Part shown: positions 1 through 8,675 of the stretch, one piece after another
How the letters are laid out: every line of letters begins with the position of its first letter
How positions within the stretch are numbered: position 1 is the first letter of the stretch
Assembly: GCF_001552785.1 (NCBI RefSeq)
Contig: NZ_KQ959492.1
Location: 1 to 64,000, forward strand
Origin: Atopobium deltae
GTDB lineage: Bacteria; Actinomycetota; Coriobacteriia; Coriobacteriales; Atopobiaceae
DNA: 64,000 bases
Direction: 5' to 3'
Notes under the pieces: model-generated
What the model was told of the DNA's origin: nothing
What the model saw: the letters and a program-made list of their open reading frames with translations, nothing else
Database searches by the model: none
Position numbers and translations under genes: made by a program

Positions 1-76
1 AGGAACTACCAACAAAAAGAACTGCTGCAGCTAATAAACCCGCAACTAAAAGCTTTGAAATAAACTGCTTTTTCAT
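1..76 (-). CDS. N-terminus of a secreted or membrane protein (partial)
   Basis: Only the first 25 codons lie in the window. The start ATG (74-76) follows an AGGGG ribosome-binding site. The peptide begins MKKQFISKLL and continues with a hydrophobic run rich in Leu, Val and Ala ending near VGSS, which has the shape of a Sec signal peptide or a first membrane segment. The rest of the gene lies to the left, so no function can be given. It is on the same strand as the division cluster but is separated from it by a terminator. Confidence 0.55.
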   Translation of the reverse strand, partial: MKKQFISKLLVAGLLAAAVLFVGSS

Positions 77-212
77 AGAGGACCCCTCATTTAAAAGTGC
101 GAACCCAAATAAAGCTGTATGAATTATAAAATTTTTCTAAATAGAGAGTAATCTATAGCTGAAAAAATAAAATCGGAAAATGTAACTAAAATATGGCTGA
201 AGTTGTGAGCAT

Positions 213-250
213 GAAAAAATGGCCGTTGACCTGCGTCAACAGCCATTTTA
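213..250 (-). terminator. Rho-independent terminator after divIVA
   Basis: Stem arms at 217-230 and 235-249 (AAAATGGC, one mismatch, GTTGAC) close a 4-base loop. Read on the minus strand the hairpin runs into a T tract. It lies about 85 bases past the divIVA stop and probably ends the division-cluster transcript. The remaining bases between 77 and 333 are AT-rich and show nothing else. Confidence 0.75.
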
Positions 251-333
251 GGATCTTTTTAAAACACGCGATGCATTGAAATACTATAGATGTGCAGCCA
301 CAGCGCTAACACGCCACGACGCTCGCGTCTACC

Positions 334-1011
334 TTAGTCCAAATCGTCCAAACTAATAGCGGGCGTGTGCTCGGGAGCAACTGGCGAAGGGTTCTCTTTT
401 GCAGCAGCTGCAGTTACCGAAGGAGCTGCGGCATGATAGTCAGTCGCGGTCGATGCAGACGAAAGCACCTGGTTGGGGAAGGCTGCGTCAGCGTCATCCA
501 TAAAGTGCTGCAACAAATTCTTGTACTCGGAGCGGAATTCCTCACGAGAAGCCTTCAGACGGTCAATCTCATCAAGCTCGTTTTGCTTCTCGGCCAACGC
601 CGCGCGAATAACCTCACGGGCACGCTGATCAGCCTCGGTGCGGATCTTATCGGCAGAATCTTTTGCATCGCTGATGATCTTATCGGCAGACTGCTGTGCA
701 ACGATAAGAACGCGCGAAATCTGAGCCTCGCTCGCCGAAGTATCGGCGGCGCTAACAAGAGGAGCCGAAACGGCTGCCTGCGTTGCGTCACCTGCCTGTA
801 ACTGTGAGGAAAGCTGAGCGACCTGCTCGTTTGCGGCCGCGAGCTGCTGCTCGGAATTGTTAAGACGGCCCTTGAGGTCAGCTATCTTTTGAAGCATAGC
901 GTCAAGCTCACCAGAAAGGCGCTCCAAAAAGGCGTCGACCTCTTCGGTGTCGTAGCCTTGCTTAGAAGGCGAAAAGGTAAGCTGATCAATATCTGCCGGT
1001 GTAATAGCCAT
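334..1011 (-). CDS. divIVA: DivIVA-family polar/septal organiser
   Basis: 225 residues. The N-terminal DivIVA domain (residues 1-45, with TPADIDQLTFSPSKQGYDTE and the EVDAFLERL helix) binds curved membrane in this family. Two coiled-coil stretches follow (about 30-70 and 95-165, rich in Ala, Glu, Lys, Asp), then an Ala/Pro-rich tail ending SLDDLD. In actinobacteria DivIVA (Wag31) scaffolds polar growth and septum placement. It is the last gene of the division cluster, 39 bases after yggT, with an AAAGGAA ribosome-binding site. Two CTTATCG and further CGAKAAG-type copies of the dispersed motif lie in the coiled-coil codons. Confidence 0.9.
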   Translation of the reverse strand: MAITPADIDQLTFSPSKQGYDTEEVDAFLERLSGELDAMLQKIADLKGRLNNSEQQLAAANEQVAQLSSQLQAGDATQAAVSAPLVSAADTSASEAQISRVLIVAQQSADKIISDAKDSADKIRTEADQRAREVIRAALAEKQNELDEIDRLKASREEFRSEYKNLLQHFMDDADAAFPNQVLSSASTATDYHAAAPSVTAAAAKENPSPVAPEHTPAISLDDLD

Positions 1012-1050
1012 AAGGTTTCCTTTCGAAACTCGCGCTAGCTAAAGTACTAG

Positions 1051-1302
1051 CTAAAGTATACTCAGAATCAAACGTTTTATGAAGTCCAATACAATAATTC
1101 CGATAATAGGCGAAAAATCAATCCCTCCCATCGCAGGTATAAAACGCCTAAAGAGATTCATGTACGGACAGATGATCTTATCGAGCGCTATTTTGAAGTC
1201 CTCGACGAACTCGTTCCCCATGGGAAACCACGATAAGGCACACCAGATAAGAACAAGAATCTTGTAAAAACGAAAGAGCGATGCTATTGCGTAGGGAATC
1301 AT
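1051..1302 (-). CDS. yggT: YggT-family membrane protein
   Basis: 83 residues, with hydrophobic segments at about 3-22 and 62-82 joined by the family-typical loop (WFPMGN, then CPYMNLFRRFIPAMGGIDFSP). YggT proteins lie beside sepF and divIVA in many Gram-positives and are linked to division-site or cell-shape functions, though their biochemistry is unsettled. Located between sepF and divIVA with short gaps, so probably co-transcribed. A GAGGA sequence about ten bases upstream supports the ATG. Confidence 0.85.
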   Translation of the reverse strand: MIPYAIASLFRFYKILVLIWCALSWFPMGNEFVEDFKIALDKIICPYMNLFRRFIPAMGGIDFSPIIGIIVLDFIKRLILSIL

Positions 1303-1384
1303 GTTCTTAAATCCTCATTTACTGTACTTTGGGTACTCGCGGACGACAGGTCGCTGATTGCAAGCAGCGAGGTCTAATTGCAGC

Positions 1385-2263
1385 CTAGTCGCGTACGATC
1401 GTACCATCGGCGGTAAGTTTGGCAATTTCTTGCGCAGAAAGTTCTTTCCCCTCGGGAAGCACCACAAAACACTGTGCACCTAACTCCTGAATTTGTCCAT
1501 TAACACCACAGGCCAGGCCCGCACAAAAATCAAAAATGCGCTTGGCGGAGTCCAAATTCGTGTTGCGGAACAGCAACACCACAGGCTGATTGGTCTTCAC
1601 ACGGCGCACCACCGTTTGACAATCCTCATACGACTGCGGCATCAAGACATACGCAGGTAGCTGACTGACGCCACGACCCTCATGGCCCGAACGACTCGCG
1701 CGAGGAATTGCCATCGAACGTGTCGGCTGAGAAGATCCTGCGCTTGCAGCGTGGTTGCCCGCTGCGGGTGCAGTGGCGGCGGTGTTGACGCTCGTTGCGT
1801 CGTCGGCGGACTCATCGATGTCGGCTGCGACAGATGCAACAGCGCTGGTAGCGCTTGCAACAGTGCCAAGACCCGTGGTACGACCAGCGGTGGAACCAAA
1901 ATTGCTCCCAAAACGACGTGGCATCTCGGGTTCATCTTCGGGATAGGTTGTCTGAGCAAGGCCTCCACCATTGCCACCCAAAGGACGGCCAGAACGCGTA
2001 TACACCGACACGCTATCGGCTTCAGGGCGCGGGGTGTTACCCAGAAGCCCATTGCCCGAAAAACCACCTGTGGCTTGGCGTCCTCTGTCGGCGCGATCAC
2101 CGCGACGGCTATCGCGCGCGCCTCCTACTTGCTGCTGTGCGTCGCTCGGCTCGCCGTACTGATCGGGCTCGTCGTCATAAAAATCATCATCGTATTCGTC
2201 GTGGTACTCATCGTATTCAGGCGCTAAATGAAACTTCTCTTTGATGGTGTTCCATAAATTCAT
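1385..2263 (-). CDS. sepF: SepF, FtsZ membrane anchor
   Basis: 292 residues. The N-terminal amphipathic helix (MNLWNTIKEKF) is the membrane-binding segment of SepF. A very acidic stretch and a roughly 150-residue Ser/Ala/Gly-rich linker follow, and the conserved SepF/DUF552 domain occupies about 200-290 (PQSYEDCQTVVRRVKTNQPV, the FRNTNLD region, DFCAGLACGVNGQIQ). SepF tethers FtsZ filaments to the membrane and replaces FtsA, which is missing here as in other actinobacteria. The linker is much longer than in typical 150-200-residue SepF proteins. A GGGAG site precedes the ATG, and one CTTATCG motif copy lies between it and yggS. Confidence 0.93.
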   Translation of the reverse strand: MNLWNTIKEKFHLAPEYDEYHDEYDDDFYDDEPDQYGEPSDAQQQVGGARDSRRGDRADRGRQATGGFSGNGLLGNTPRPEADSVSVYTRSGRPLGGNGGGLAQTTYPEDEPEMPRRFGSNFGSTAGRTTGLGTVASATSAVASVAADIDESADDATSVNTAATAPAAGNHAASAGSSQPTRSMAIPRASRSGHEGRGVSQLPAYVLMPQSYEDCQTVVRRVKTNQPVVLLFRNTNLDSAKRIFDFCAGLACGVNGQIQELGAQCFVVLPEGKELSAQEIAKLTADGTIVRD

Positions 2264-2349
2264 CGCTTACTCCCTTATCGATTCTTCCCTCTTGCTCTAA
2301 CACTGGTCTAACACTCAATAACACTAGTTGTGGGCGGATGGCGCGCAGT

Positions 2350-3123
2350 CTAACACACGTCAAACGCATAGTTTGGATCGAACACAATTCTACCAAGCCG
2401 CACCATCGTCGAACCTTCGACGATGGCCAGCATATAATCATCACTCATGCCGCACGAAAGCTCCCGCAATGCACACCCCATGCGACCCTCTTGCTCGTCT
2501 CGAAGATTGCGCAGGCCCTCAAAACACTTCTGAGCTGCAGTTTTATCATGCGCGGGCGCCATTGCCATCAGACCGCAAAAGCGAAGGTGCTCAAGTGCCG
2601 CAAGTGCCTCGGCATCGCGAGCCAATTCCTGCGGAGAAAATCCCGACTTGGTAGCCTCCCCCAGCACATTGACCTCAAGCAATGCCTTGACGATAAGACC
2701 GTGCGCTTGCGCACGTTTCTCGACAGCAGCGGCGAGCTCCAACGAAGCAACCGAATGGATGAGGCGGGCTCGCCCAAGTACGTGGTTGATCTTGTTGGTT
2801 TGCAGGTTGCCAATCATGTCAAAACTCAGATCGGGCAGCGCGTCGGTTTTGCGCATGAGCTCCTGCGGGCGATTCTCGGCAAACTGATTCCAGCCAGCTT
2901 CGTGAGCCTCTTTGACCTGCTCGATATCGACTGTTTTGGACACGCAAATCACATCGATCTCGCTGGGGTCTCGATCACATTCGCGAGCTGCCGAGGCCAC
3001 CGAATCCAAAATCTGCGCGCGGCGCTGTCCGAGAAACTCACGATACTGCGGATCACTGTATCGTGGGTCCTCTCGGTGAAAGCCGTCGTACTGTGGATCA
3101 CGATAGTTTTGACACTGTTGCAT
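2350..3123 (-). CDS. yggS: YggS/PLPBP-type pyridoxal-phosphate homeostasis protein
   Basis: About 257 residues. The family hallmarks are visible: VICVSKT with the PLP-binding lysine, FAENRPQELMRK, HMIGNLQTNK-like IGNLQTNKI, and C-terminal SCGMSDDYMLAI. YggS binds PLP without a known catalytic activity and balances B6 vitamers and amino-acid pools. It sits between pgeF and sepF, a common arrangement in Gram-positives. The N-terminal 25 residues are unusual: DPQY, DPRY and DPQY repeats precede the conserved fold. The ATG at 3121-3123 was chosen over an upstream GTG (3138); neither has an ideally spaced Shine-Dalgarno, so the start is uncertain. Confidence 0.88.
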   Translation of the reverse strand: MQQCQNYRDPQYDGFHREDPRYSDPQYREFLGQRRAQILDSVASAARECDRDPSEIDVICVSKTVDIEQVKEAHEAGWNQFAENRPQELMRKTDALPDLSFDMIGNLQTNKINHVLGRARLIHSVASLELAAAVEKRAQAHGLIVKALLEVNVLGEATKSGFSPQELARDAEALAALEHLRFCGLMAMAPAHDKTAAQKCFEGLRNLRDEQEGRMGCALRELSCGMSDDYMLAIVEGSTMVRLGRIVFDPNYAFDVC

Positions 3124-3141
3124 AACGAGTTTGCACACTTC

Positions 3142-4092
3142 CTATTTGTCGCTCATAAAAGCGATAGCACCATGGCGGCCGCACTGCCCGTGCTCGGCAC
3201 GATATGAGAAAAACGTATCGACTTCGCCGACCGTGCAACGCTGTACATCATAAAAATGCTCGCTGACAAGACCCGCCTCACACAGCGTGAGGTAAATGGC
3301 CCGACTCATGTCAAGATTGCGCTCGCCTACGCGAACACTCTCGCCAAAATCATCCACAAACGAGTCGATCAACTCTTCGGACACCTCGTATGCAGCAGCC
3401 GAAATGTGCGGCCCAACCCAGGCATGCACCTGCGATGGCACACAACCCGTTTGCGCACACAGCTCTTCTAGTGCACGAGCAGCAATGCGCTTTTTGGTAC
3501 CACGCCAACCCGAATGCACAACCGCAAATCCTAGCCGAGAAGATCGAGTAGCTTCGGCGAGTTTCTCGTTGGTGGCATCGAGTGAGGCTGCAAGCTGATT
3601 GGTCTTCTTGACAGCCTCGTCAGAATCTGCCACAAGTACCACGGGCGTGCAGTCTGCAAAACACAGCAGCACCGCAACATCAGGCGTGGTGCACACGATG
3701 GCATCACAGCCCTCGGCTATCTGCTGTCGCACCTCATCAAACTGCTCAGGCTTGCTAATCGAACACACAATGTCCGAATGAATCTGACTCGGAACCAACA
3801 AATGCTGCGCGAGTGGCATATGACCAAGCGCTTCTAACACGCGGCGGCGGTTTTCTAACACCGCTTGAGGGTCATCTCCAACACCCATGCCAAGATTGCA
3901 TGAAGCATACGGAGGCCTCGAAACTCCCCCACCTCGTGTGGTAAAGGCAAACGTGACCCCCGCTGAGCTCTGTGCTGTGCTTTGTGTATTGCGCTGCACA
4001 TTACTCAGAAGGGTCACGCCACCTTTTGTACATTCAGTAAGTTGCGATTGAGGTTGCGATTGAGGTTGCGTTTGCACGGCACTACCTACCAT
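3142..4092 (-). CDS. pgeF: Multicopper polyphenol oxidase / purine nucleoside phosphorylase family (PgeF/YfiH, LACC1-like)
   Basis: 316 residues. Family motifs present: RGGGVSRPPYASCNLG, the CFADCTPVVLVAD metal-site region, the HSGWRGT signature, and GPHISAAAYEVSEEL. Members act as purine nucleoside phosphorylase/adenosine deaminase-like enzymes, and E. coli YfiH edits peptidoglycan precursors by removing L-Ser misincorporated at the first position of the stem peptide. That role suits its position five bases after ftsZ in the wall cluster. The N-terminus carries a QTQPQSQPQSQ repeat, and a 30-residue insertion follows the ADC motif. Confidence 0.85.
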   Translation of the reverse strand: MVGSAVQTQPQSQPQSQLTECTKGGVTLLSNVQRNTQSTAQSSAGVTFAFTTRGGGVSRPPYASCNLGMGVGDDPQAVLENRRRVLEALGHMPLAQHLLVPSQIHSDIVCSISKPEQFDEVRQQIAEGCDAIVCTTPDVAVLLCFADCTPVVLVADSDEAVKKTNQLAASLDATNEKLAEATRSSRLGFAVVHSGWRGTKKRIAARALEELCAQTGCVPSQVHAWVGPHISAAAYEVSEELIDSFVDDFGESVRVGERNLDMSRAIYLTLCEAGLVSEHFYDVQRCTVGEVDTFFSYRAEHGQCGRHGAIAFMSDK

Positions 4093-4097
4093 GAACC

Positions 4098-5240
4098 TTA
4101 CTTATGAACGCTGTTCTTCAAAAACTCAGGGATATCAAATGCCTGATTGCCAAAATTCGGGGCAGGACGGCTGGCACCACGAGCGGCTGCGCCGTTTGCA
4201 CCACGAGGTGCGGGAACAACGCTGGGGGCGGCGGGACGAGGAGAAACAACGCGGCCACGCAGATCAGGCATGCTCGTCGCAGAAGCATCATCAAAACCAG
4301 TGGCAATAACGGTCACGCGCACCTGATCGGCAAGCGACTCGTCCACAACGGTACCAAAGATGATGTTTGCCTCGGGGTCGACGTTGGAAGCAACCAGATC
4401 GGCAGCCTCGTTAATCTCTTGAATGCCCAAGTCCTTGTTACCCGCGATGGAGAGAAGGACACGGGTTGCACCATCAATTGAGCTCTCGAGCAAAGGACTC
4501 GAAATAGCTTCCTGAGCTGCATCAGCAGCGCGGTTATCGCCGGAAGCCATACCAATACCCATCATGGCGCTGCCAGCACCACGCATAACGGTGCAGACAT
4601 CAGCAAAGTCGAGGTTGATCAAACCAGGTACGGTGATAAGGTCGGTGATGCCCTGCGTACCTTGGCACAGCACGTCGTCGGCCAAACGGAAGGCCTCGAG
4701 CATGGTGGTTTTCTTCTCGGAAATAGAAAGCAAACGATCATTTGGAATCACAATGAGCGTGTCGACTGCCTCGGCAAGGGTTTTGATGCCCTCGACAGCA
4801 GCACCTGCACGCACGCGGCCCTCAAAGGTGAACGGCTTTGTGACAACTGCTACGGTCAGCGCGCCAACGTCATTTTTAGCAATGTTGGCAACCACAGGAG
4901 CAGCACCAGTACCCGTACCGCCACCTTCACCTGCGGTGATGAAGACCATATCGGCACCAGAAAGTGCGCGCTTGATCTCGTCGCGGGTCTCTTCTGCTGC
5001 CTGCGCACCAACCTCGGGATTGGCACCTGCACCCAGACCCTTAGTGATGTCGGTGCCGATGTGCACCTTAATGTCGGCATCGGAAATAGCCAGCTGCTGG
5101 GCATCGGTATTGATTGCAACAAACTCAACGCCGCGAATGCCTTCTTCAATCATGCGGTTGACAGCATTCGTACCGCCGCCGCCAACGCCGACGACTTTAA
5201 TTACCGCAAGGTAATTCTGGGTAGCTTCTGTATCTGCCAT
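4098..5240 (-). CDS. ftsZ: Cell division tubulin FtsZ
   Basis: 380 residues. GTPase tubulin fold with the signature GGGTGTG at about 106-112, NTDAQQL, NDRLL and the T7-loop region LDFADV. A short Pro/Ala/Arg linker is followed by the C-terminal tail [10 protein letters not shown], the peptide that binds SepF and other partners. The ATG at 5238-5240 follows a strong GGAGG; a longer in-frame start (5264) would put that ribosome-binding site inside the gene and is rejected. FtsZ polymerises into the Z ring. It is separated from ftsQ by 335 bases, so it may have its own promoter. Confidence 0.97.
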   Translation of the reverse strand: MADTEATQNYLAVIKVVGVGGGGTNAVNRMIEEGIRGVEFVAINTDAQQLAISDADIKVHIGTDITKGLGAGANPEVGAQAAEETRDEIKRALSGADMVFITAGEGGGTGTGAAPVVANIAKNDVGALTVAVVTKPFTFEGRVRAGAAVEGIKTLAEAVDTLIVIPNDRLLSISEKKTTMLEAFRLADDVLCQGTQGITDLITVPGLINLDFADVCTVMRGAGSAMMGIGMASGDNRAADAAQEAISSPLLESSIDGATRVLLSIAGNKDLGIQEINEAADLVASNVDPEANIIFGTVVDESLADQVRVTVIATGFDDASATSMPDLRGRVVSPRPAAPSVVPAPRGANGAAARGASRPAPNFGNQAFDIPEFLKNSVHK

Positions 5241-5267
5241 GAGTCCTCCTTGTTTTGGGCACATACG

Positions 5268-5295
5268 CTCATGGGCTCATGACTCATGGGCTCAT
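5268..5295. repeat. 13-base direct repeat upstream of ftsZ
   Basis: CTCATGGGCTCAT occurs at 5268-5280 and again at 5283-5295, separated by GA. It lies about 30 bases upstream of the ftsZ start in the presumed leader. It may be a regulator-binding site or a slippage duplication; the sequence does not decide. Confidence 0.6.
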
Positions 5296-5503
5296 CGCGC
5301 ATACACTCGCATTAAAGACTTACTAACAAGCTTTCCTACAATTTTCACTTACCAGCTTTACCAACAACCTTAAAGCTCAACTTAAACTAAAAGCTAGAGG
5401 TAAAGCGCGTAATCTTTTCATACTGGCTCGTACATTGCAAGCTTTTTGTGTAAACGGTGAAAAATGCAGGTCAGGCGCTGTGTTAGATTTGAGATAACCC
5501 TAA

Positions 5504-5533
5504 AGTATACCCTGAGAGTTTAAGCTGCTGGAA
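5504..5533 (-). promoter_or_regulatory. Candidate ftsZ promoter
   Basis: Minus-strand -10 TATACT (5504-5509) with a weak -35 TTCCAG (5528-5533) at 18-base spacing. The -10 is close to consensus and the -35 is poor. The transcript would have a leader of about 255 bases before ftsZ. Confidence 0.35.
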
Positions 5534-5575
5534 GGCGAGAAGGCCATGGAGAGAGACTAGAGGGTCGCTCGAATG

Positions 5576-6835
5576 TTAAGCGCTGGGTTTATTGGCAGGC
5601 TTATCAGTAGGCTTTTTGGGATCAGCGGGTTTGTCGGCAGACTTGTTGGTGGGTTTGTCGCCAGCTTGGTTGTCGCCAGGCGGATTACCAGCAGGATTAC
5701 CATTAGCAGGATTACCATTAGCAGGATTTCCACCAACCACGCGACCGCCCGTGCCAGGATCGACTGACTCGGCACCAACCTTGCGGTAGCTCGGACGAGA
5801 AGGAACACGCACGTTGATGAAGGTAATTTGATTGGGATGCTGCTCGATCAACTGCTTAATGGTCGCTTCTTTTGTCGTGATATCGTGCGCTGCGCCGAGT
5901 GATACCTCAATGCCATTGGAAAGCACGCAGGATACTGACTCACTACTGGCAGCAGCATACGACACTATGGTCTTCGAGAAGTCCTTGCTAAAGCCTTTTA
6001 CGTAACGCAACACTTCCAAAACACTCGGGTCGGTCGTCTTGGTCGCAGCCTGCGGATTGACAGATGCAGGCACCTGCCACACAAACAAGCATCCAACCTT
6101 CGTAGCCTGCGCTAAAGCAATGTCGTATGCCGACTGCTCTTTGGAAGCAGCAATTTTGCAAGGTTCAATCCACGTGCCATCTTGGCCTATGTACCAAGCA
6201 ATATCGCCAGAATTCATCAGCACAAGGGCAGCAGGCGTGCGCTCTTTTACCTCGATACGCAGCTTATTTGGAAACACGCGTGTGATACGCACTTCTTCGG
6301 CCCAGGGATTGCGCTTAATGTTGTTGGCAATGGTATCGATAGAAGCATTGAGCAGCGTGACCCCTGCGGGAATGTTCGCGAGCTTAGCAATAACTTCGCT
6401 GGTCATATGCGACGTTTTAGGCGCATCGATCGACTCAATGCGAAAAATTGGCACATGCATGAGCAGTACAAACAAAAGTCCACCTACCGCAGCAATGCCT
6501 ATGAAGCCGAGCAGGATCTTTTTAAGGGAAATCGAAAAGACTGGCAGGTGCATGCGCGATCCGCGGCTCGCTTTGGCTGACGTGCTTGCAGACGATATAC
6601 CGCGCGACTGCTGCTGCGCTCGCTCGCTGCCAGCTTGCGATGAGGCCGCTGCCAAAGCCTGCAAACGTTGGCGCAGCGATTGACGTGCCTCAAGACGTGC
6701 AGGACTCGCTCCTTGCTTTTTGAGGTGCTTGAGGAGTTTCTTCTCGTCACGCGCGTTCGAAGAACGCGAGCTTGCAGAGGCAGAAGCCGAGGTGCGCTTC
6801 GTGGGCTTGAGCTTTTTGTGGTCCGAATGTGCCAT
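5576..6835 (-). CDS. ftsQ: Cell division protein FtsQ/DivIB
   Basis: 419 residues from the ATG at 6833-6835, just after the murC stop. A basic Ser/Ala-rich cytoplasmic segment (1-120) is followed by one membrane helix (KKILLGFIGIAAVGGLLFVL) and a POTRA domain (IDAPKTSHMTSEVIAKLANI onward, VFPNKLRIEVKER). FtsQ links FtsL/FtsB and the septal synthases of the divisome. The C-terminus is unusual: about 50 residues of Asn/Pro/Lys/Asp repeats (NGNPA units, then DKPADPKKPTDKPANKP). A longer in-frame ORF overlaps murC and was not used. Confidence 0.9.
   Translation of the reverse strand: MAHSDHKKLKPTKRTSASASASSRSSNARDEKKLLKHLKKQGASPARLEARQSLRQRLQALAAASSQAGSERAQQQSRGISSASTSAKASRGSRMHLPVFSISLKKILLGFIGIAAVGGLLFVLLMHVPIFRIESIDAPKTSHMTSEVIAKLANIPAGVTLLNASIDTIANNIKRNPWAEEVRITRVFPNKLRIEVKERTPAALVLMNSGDIAWYIGQDGTWIEPCKIAASKEQSAYDIALAQATKVGCLFVWQVPASVNPQAATKTTDPSVLEVLRYVKGFSKDFSKTIVSYAAASSESVSCVLSNGIEVSLGAAHDITTKEATIKQLIEQHPNQITFINVRVPSRPSYRKVGAESVDPGTGGRVVGGNPANGNPANGNPAGNPPGDNQAGDKPTNKSADKPADPKKPTDKPANKPSA
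5691..5735. repeat. 15-base tandem repeat in the ftsQ 3' end
   Basis: GCAGGATTACCATTA is repeated perfectly at 5691-5705 and 5706-5720, with partial copies on both sides. It encodes the NGNPA repeats of the FtsQ tail and is a likely site of strand-slippage length change. Confidence 0.8.
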
Positions 6836-6848
6836 GTCAACCGATACC

Positions 6849-8516
6849 TTAGACGGTCGCACCCTTGGAAGCGTTTGCATCCTTAGTAGCACAGACGCCC
6901 TTCTCGGCAAAGACAGTGTTGGCAGAAGTGGCGGTCAAACGCTCTTGCATCGCCTCAATAAAATCGGGTCCTAGGATCGTAATGTCGCCCGCACCCTGTG
7001 TGATCAGCAGGTCACCAGGCTTGCATACTTCGCAGAGCTTATCGAGAAGCCCATGGTGAATGGGGATAAACGACACGTCGTCGACATGGCCGTACTGCTT
7101 CACCGCCTCGACGATGGTCTTGCCCGAAATACCAGGGATGGGCATCTCGCCAGCGGCAAACACATCGGTCACAAAGAGCACGTCAGCATCGTCAAAGGCA
7201 CTTCCGAACTGGCGCGCGAGCGCTTGCGTGCGAGAATAGCGGTGCGGCTGGAAGCACGTCACGATGCGCTTGAAGTGCAGCGATTTAGCAGCAGCAAGCG
7301 TTGCTTCGATCTCGGTGGGGTGATGTCCATAGTCGTCCACAACCGTGATGCCGCCTACTTCGCCCACGTGGGTAAAGCGGCGATGTGCGCCTTTGAACTG
7401 CGACAGCGCGGCGGCTGCCTTATGCACGTCAAGACCCAAAACGTCGGCCGTTGCAATGACGGCAGTGGCGTTGGAAATGTTGTGTCGACCAGGATTTGCC
7501 GATAAGACCACGTTAACCTGCTCGCCTGAGGACATCGTAATGGTCATGCGGTTGTTGATGGCGTCACGATGTTCGTCGAAGTTGATGTCGGTAGGGTCAG
7601 CGGAGGATGCGGTAGCGGTGGAAACGGCATTGGCGCTGGTTCCCACGGTGTCAACGCTGGTAGCACAGGCAACGCCCACAGGCTCGGCTTGTAGTTCTCG
7701 GCAGACGTAATCGCAGGAATCGTTAAAGCCATAGGTCACTACACGGCGACCCGTGGAATGCGCAAGGTCAACCAGGTGCTTCGAGTCGCCGTTAATCACA
7801 ATGCAGCCAGCGTCGCCCACCAGATCCATAAATTTGCAGAAGGTCTTCTCGACATTCGCGAGATTGCCGTAATGATCGAGGTGGTCGGCCTCAATGTTGG
7901 TCACTACTGCAATGGATGGCGTGAGGTACAAAAACGAACCGTCGGACTCGTCGGCCTCGCAAACGAAGTAGCCACCCTTGCCGTCGCGGCCGTTGGTGCC
8001 GTACTCCTCGACGATGCCGCCGATAAGAAACGCGGGGTCGCAGCCCATGTGATCGAGCATAGAAGAGATCATCGACGAGGTAGTCGTCTTGCCGTGGGTG
8101 CCTGCAACAGCAATTTCTTCTCGGCCACGACCGAGGGCAGCGAGCATTTTTGCGCGGGGCCAGACTTCACAACCGAGCTCTCGGGCGCGGATAAGTTCGG
8201 GATTGCTCTCGGGGATGGCGCTCGAGATGACCACAACATCGGGTTTGATGGCGTCGATGTGCTTGGCCTCGTGACCGATAAACACCTCAATGCCAGCTTC
8301 GACAACTTCGCGCACGTAGTGGGACTGCTTGAGGTCAGATCCACTGACGGACACGCCACGCTGGTGCAACACGAGTGCGATGCCACTCATGCCTGCACCG
8401 CCAATACCGATGAAGTGCGCTTTTGAGCACGGAAACGAGGTGGCGGCTGCGCTGGGCGCTACAGCCGTGGGTACTGTTGAAGTTGCGGACGTGACATTTG
8501 ACGGTGTATTTGACAT
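6849..8516 (-). CDS. murC: UDP-N-acetylmuramate-L-alanine ligase
   Basis: 555 residues. It adds L-Ala to UDP-MurNAc. Visible motifs are the N-terminal nucleotide-sugar fold HFIGIGGAGMSG (about 34-45), the Mur-ligase P-loop GTHGKTTT (139-146), NIEADHLDHYG, and DDYGHHPTEIEATL in the C-terminal domain. Unusual features are a 30-residue Ser/Thr/Ala N-terminal extension and a Ser/Thr/Ala-rich insertion at about 276-318 in the central domain. It is separated by 159 bases from murG. murB, which often follows murC, is absent. Confidence 0.96.
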   Translation of the reverse strand: MSNTPSNVTSATSTVPTAVAPSAAATSFPCSKAHFIGIGGAGMSGIALVLHQRGVSVSGSDLKQSHYVREVVEAGIEVFIGHEAKHIDAIKPDVVVISSAIPESNPELIRARELGCEVWPRAKMLAALGRGREEIAVAGTHGKTTTSSMISSMLDHMGCDPAFLIGGIVEEYGTNGRDGKGGYFVCEADESDGSFLYLTPSIAVVTNIEADHLDHYGNLANVEKTFCKFMDLVGDAGCIVINGDSKHLVDLAHSTGRRVVTYGFNDSCDYVCRELQAEPVGVACATSVDTVGTSANAVSTATASSADPTDINFDEHRDAINNRMTITMSSGEQVNVVLSANPGRHNISNATAVIATADVLGLDVHKAAAALSQFKGAHRRFTHVGEVGGITVVDDYGHHPTEIEATLAAAKSLHFKRIVTCFQPHRYSRTQALARQFGSAFDDADVLFVTDVFAAGEMPIPGISGKTIVEAVKQYGHVDDVSFIPIHHGLLDKLCEVCKPGDLLITQGAGDITILGPDFIEAMQERLTATSANTVFAEKGVCATKDANASKGATV

Positions 8517-8675
8517 ATAGGTCTCTCCTCAAAATTCTCGAAGTATAAGCGCTAAGAACGGACTCGCCGAACGCGTGGTTGTAGACGTGCGGTCTTATCG
8601 CCAGCGGACGCTCATGCTTCGCATACGCTACAACTCTACCCTATCTTGCGGCGTTTCGTGCGCGTTTTGCTCGTT

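Larger units (their letters stand above)
5241..5575. other. ftsQ-ftsZ intergenic region, 335 bases
   Basis: No convincing ORF. The region is AT-rich compared with the flanking genes. It holds a perfect 13-base direct repeat and a candidate minus-strand promoter, listed separately, and one CGAGAAG motif copy near 5538. It separates ftsZ from the upstream wall genes and probably gives ftsZ extra independent transcription. Confidence 0.6.
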
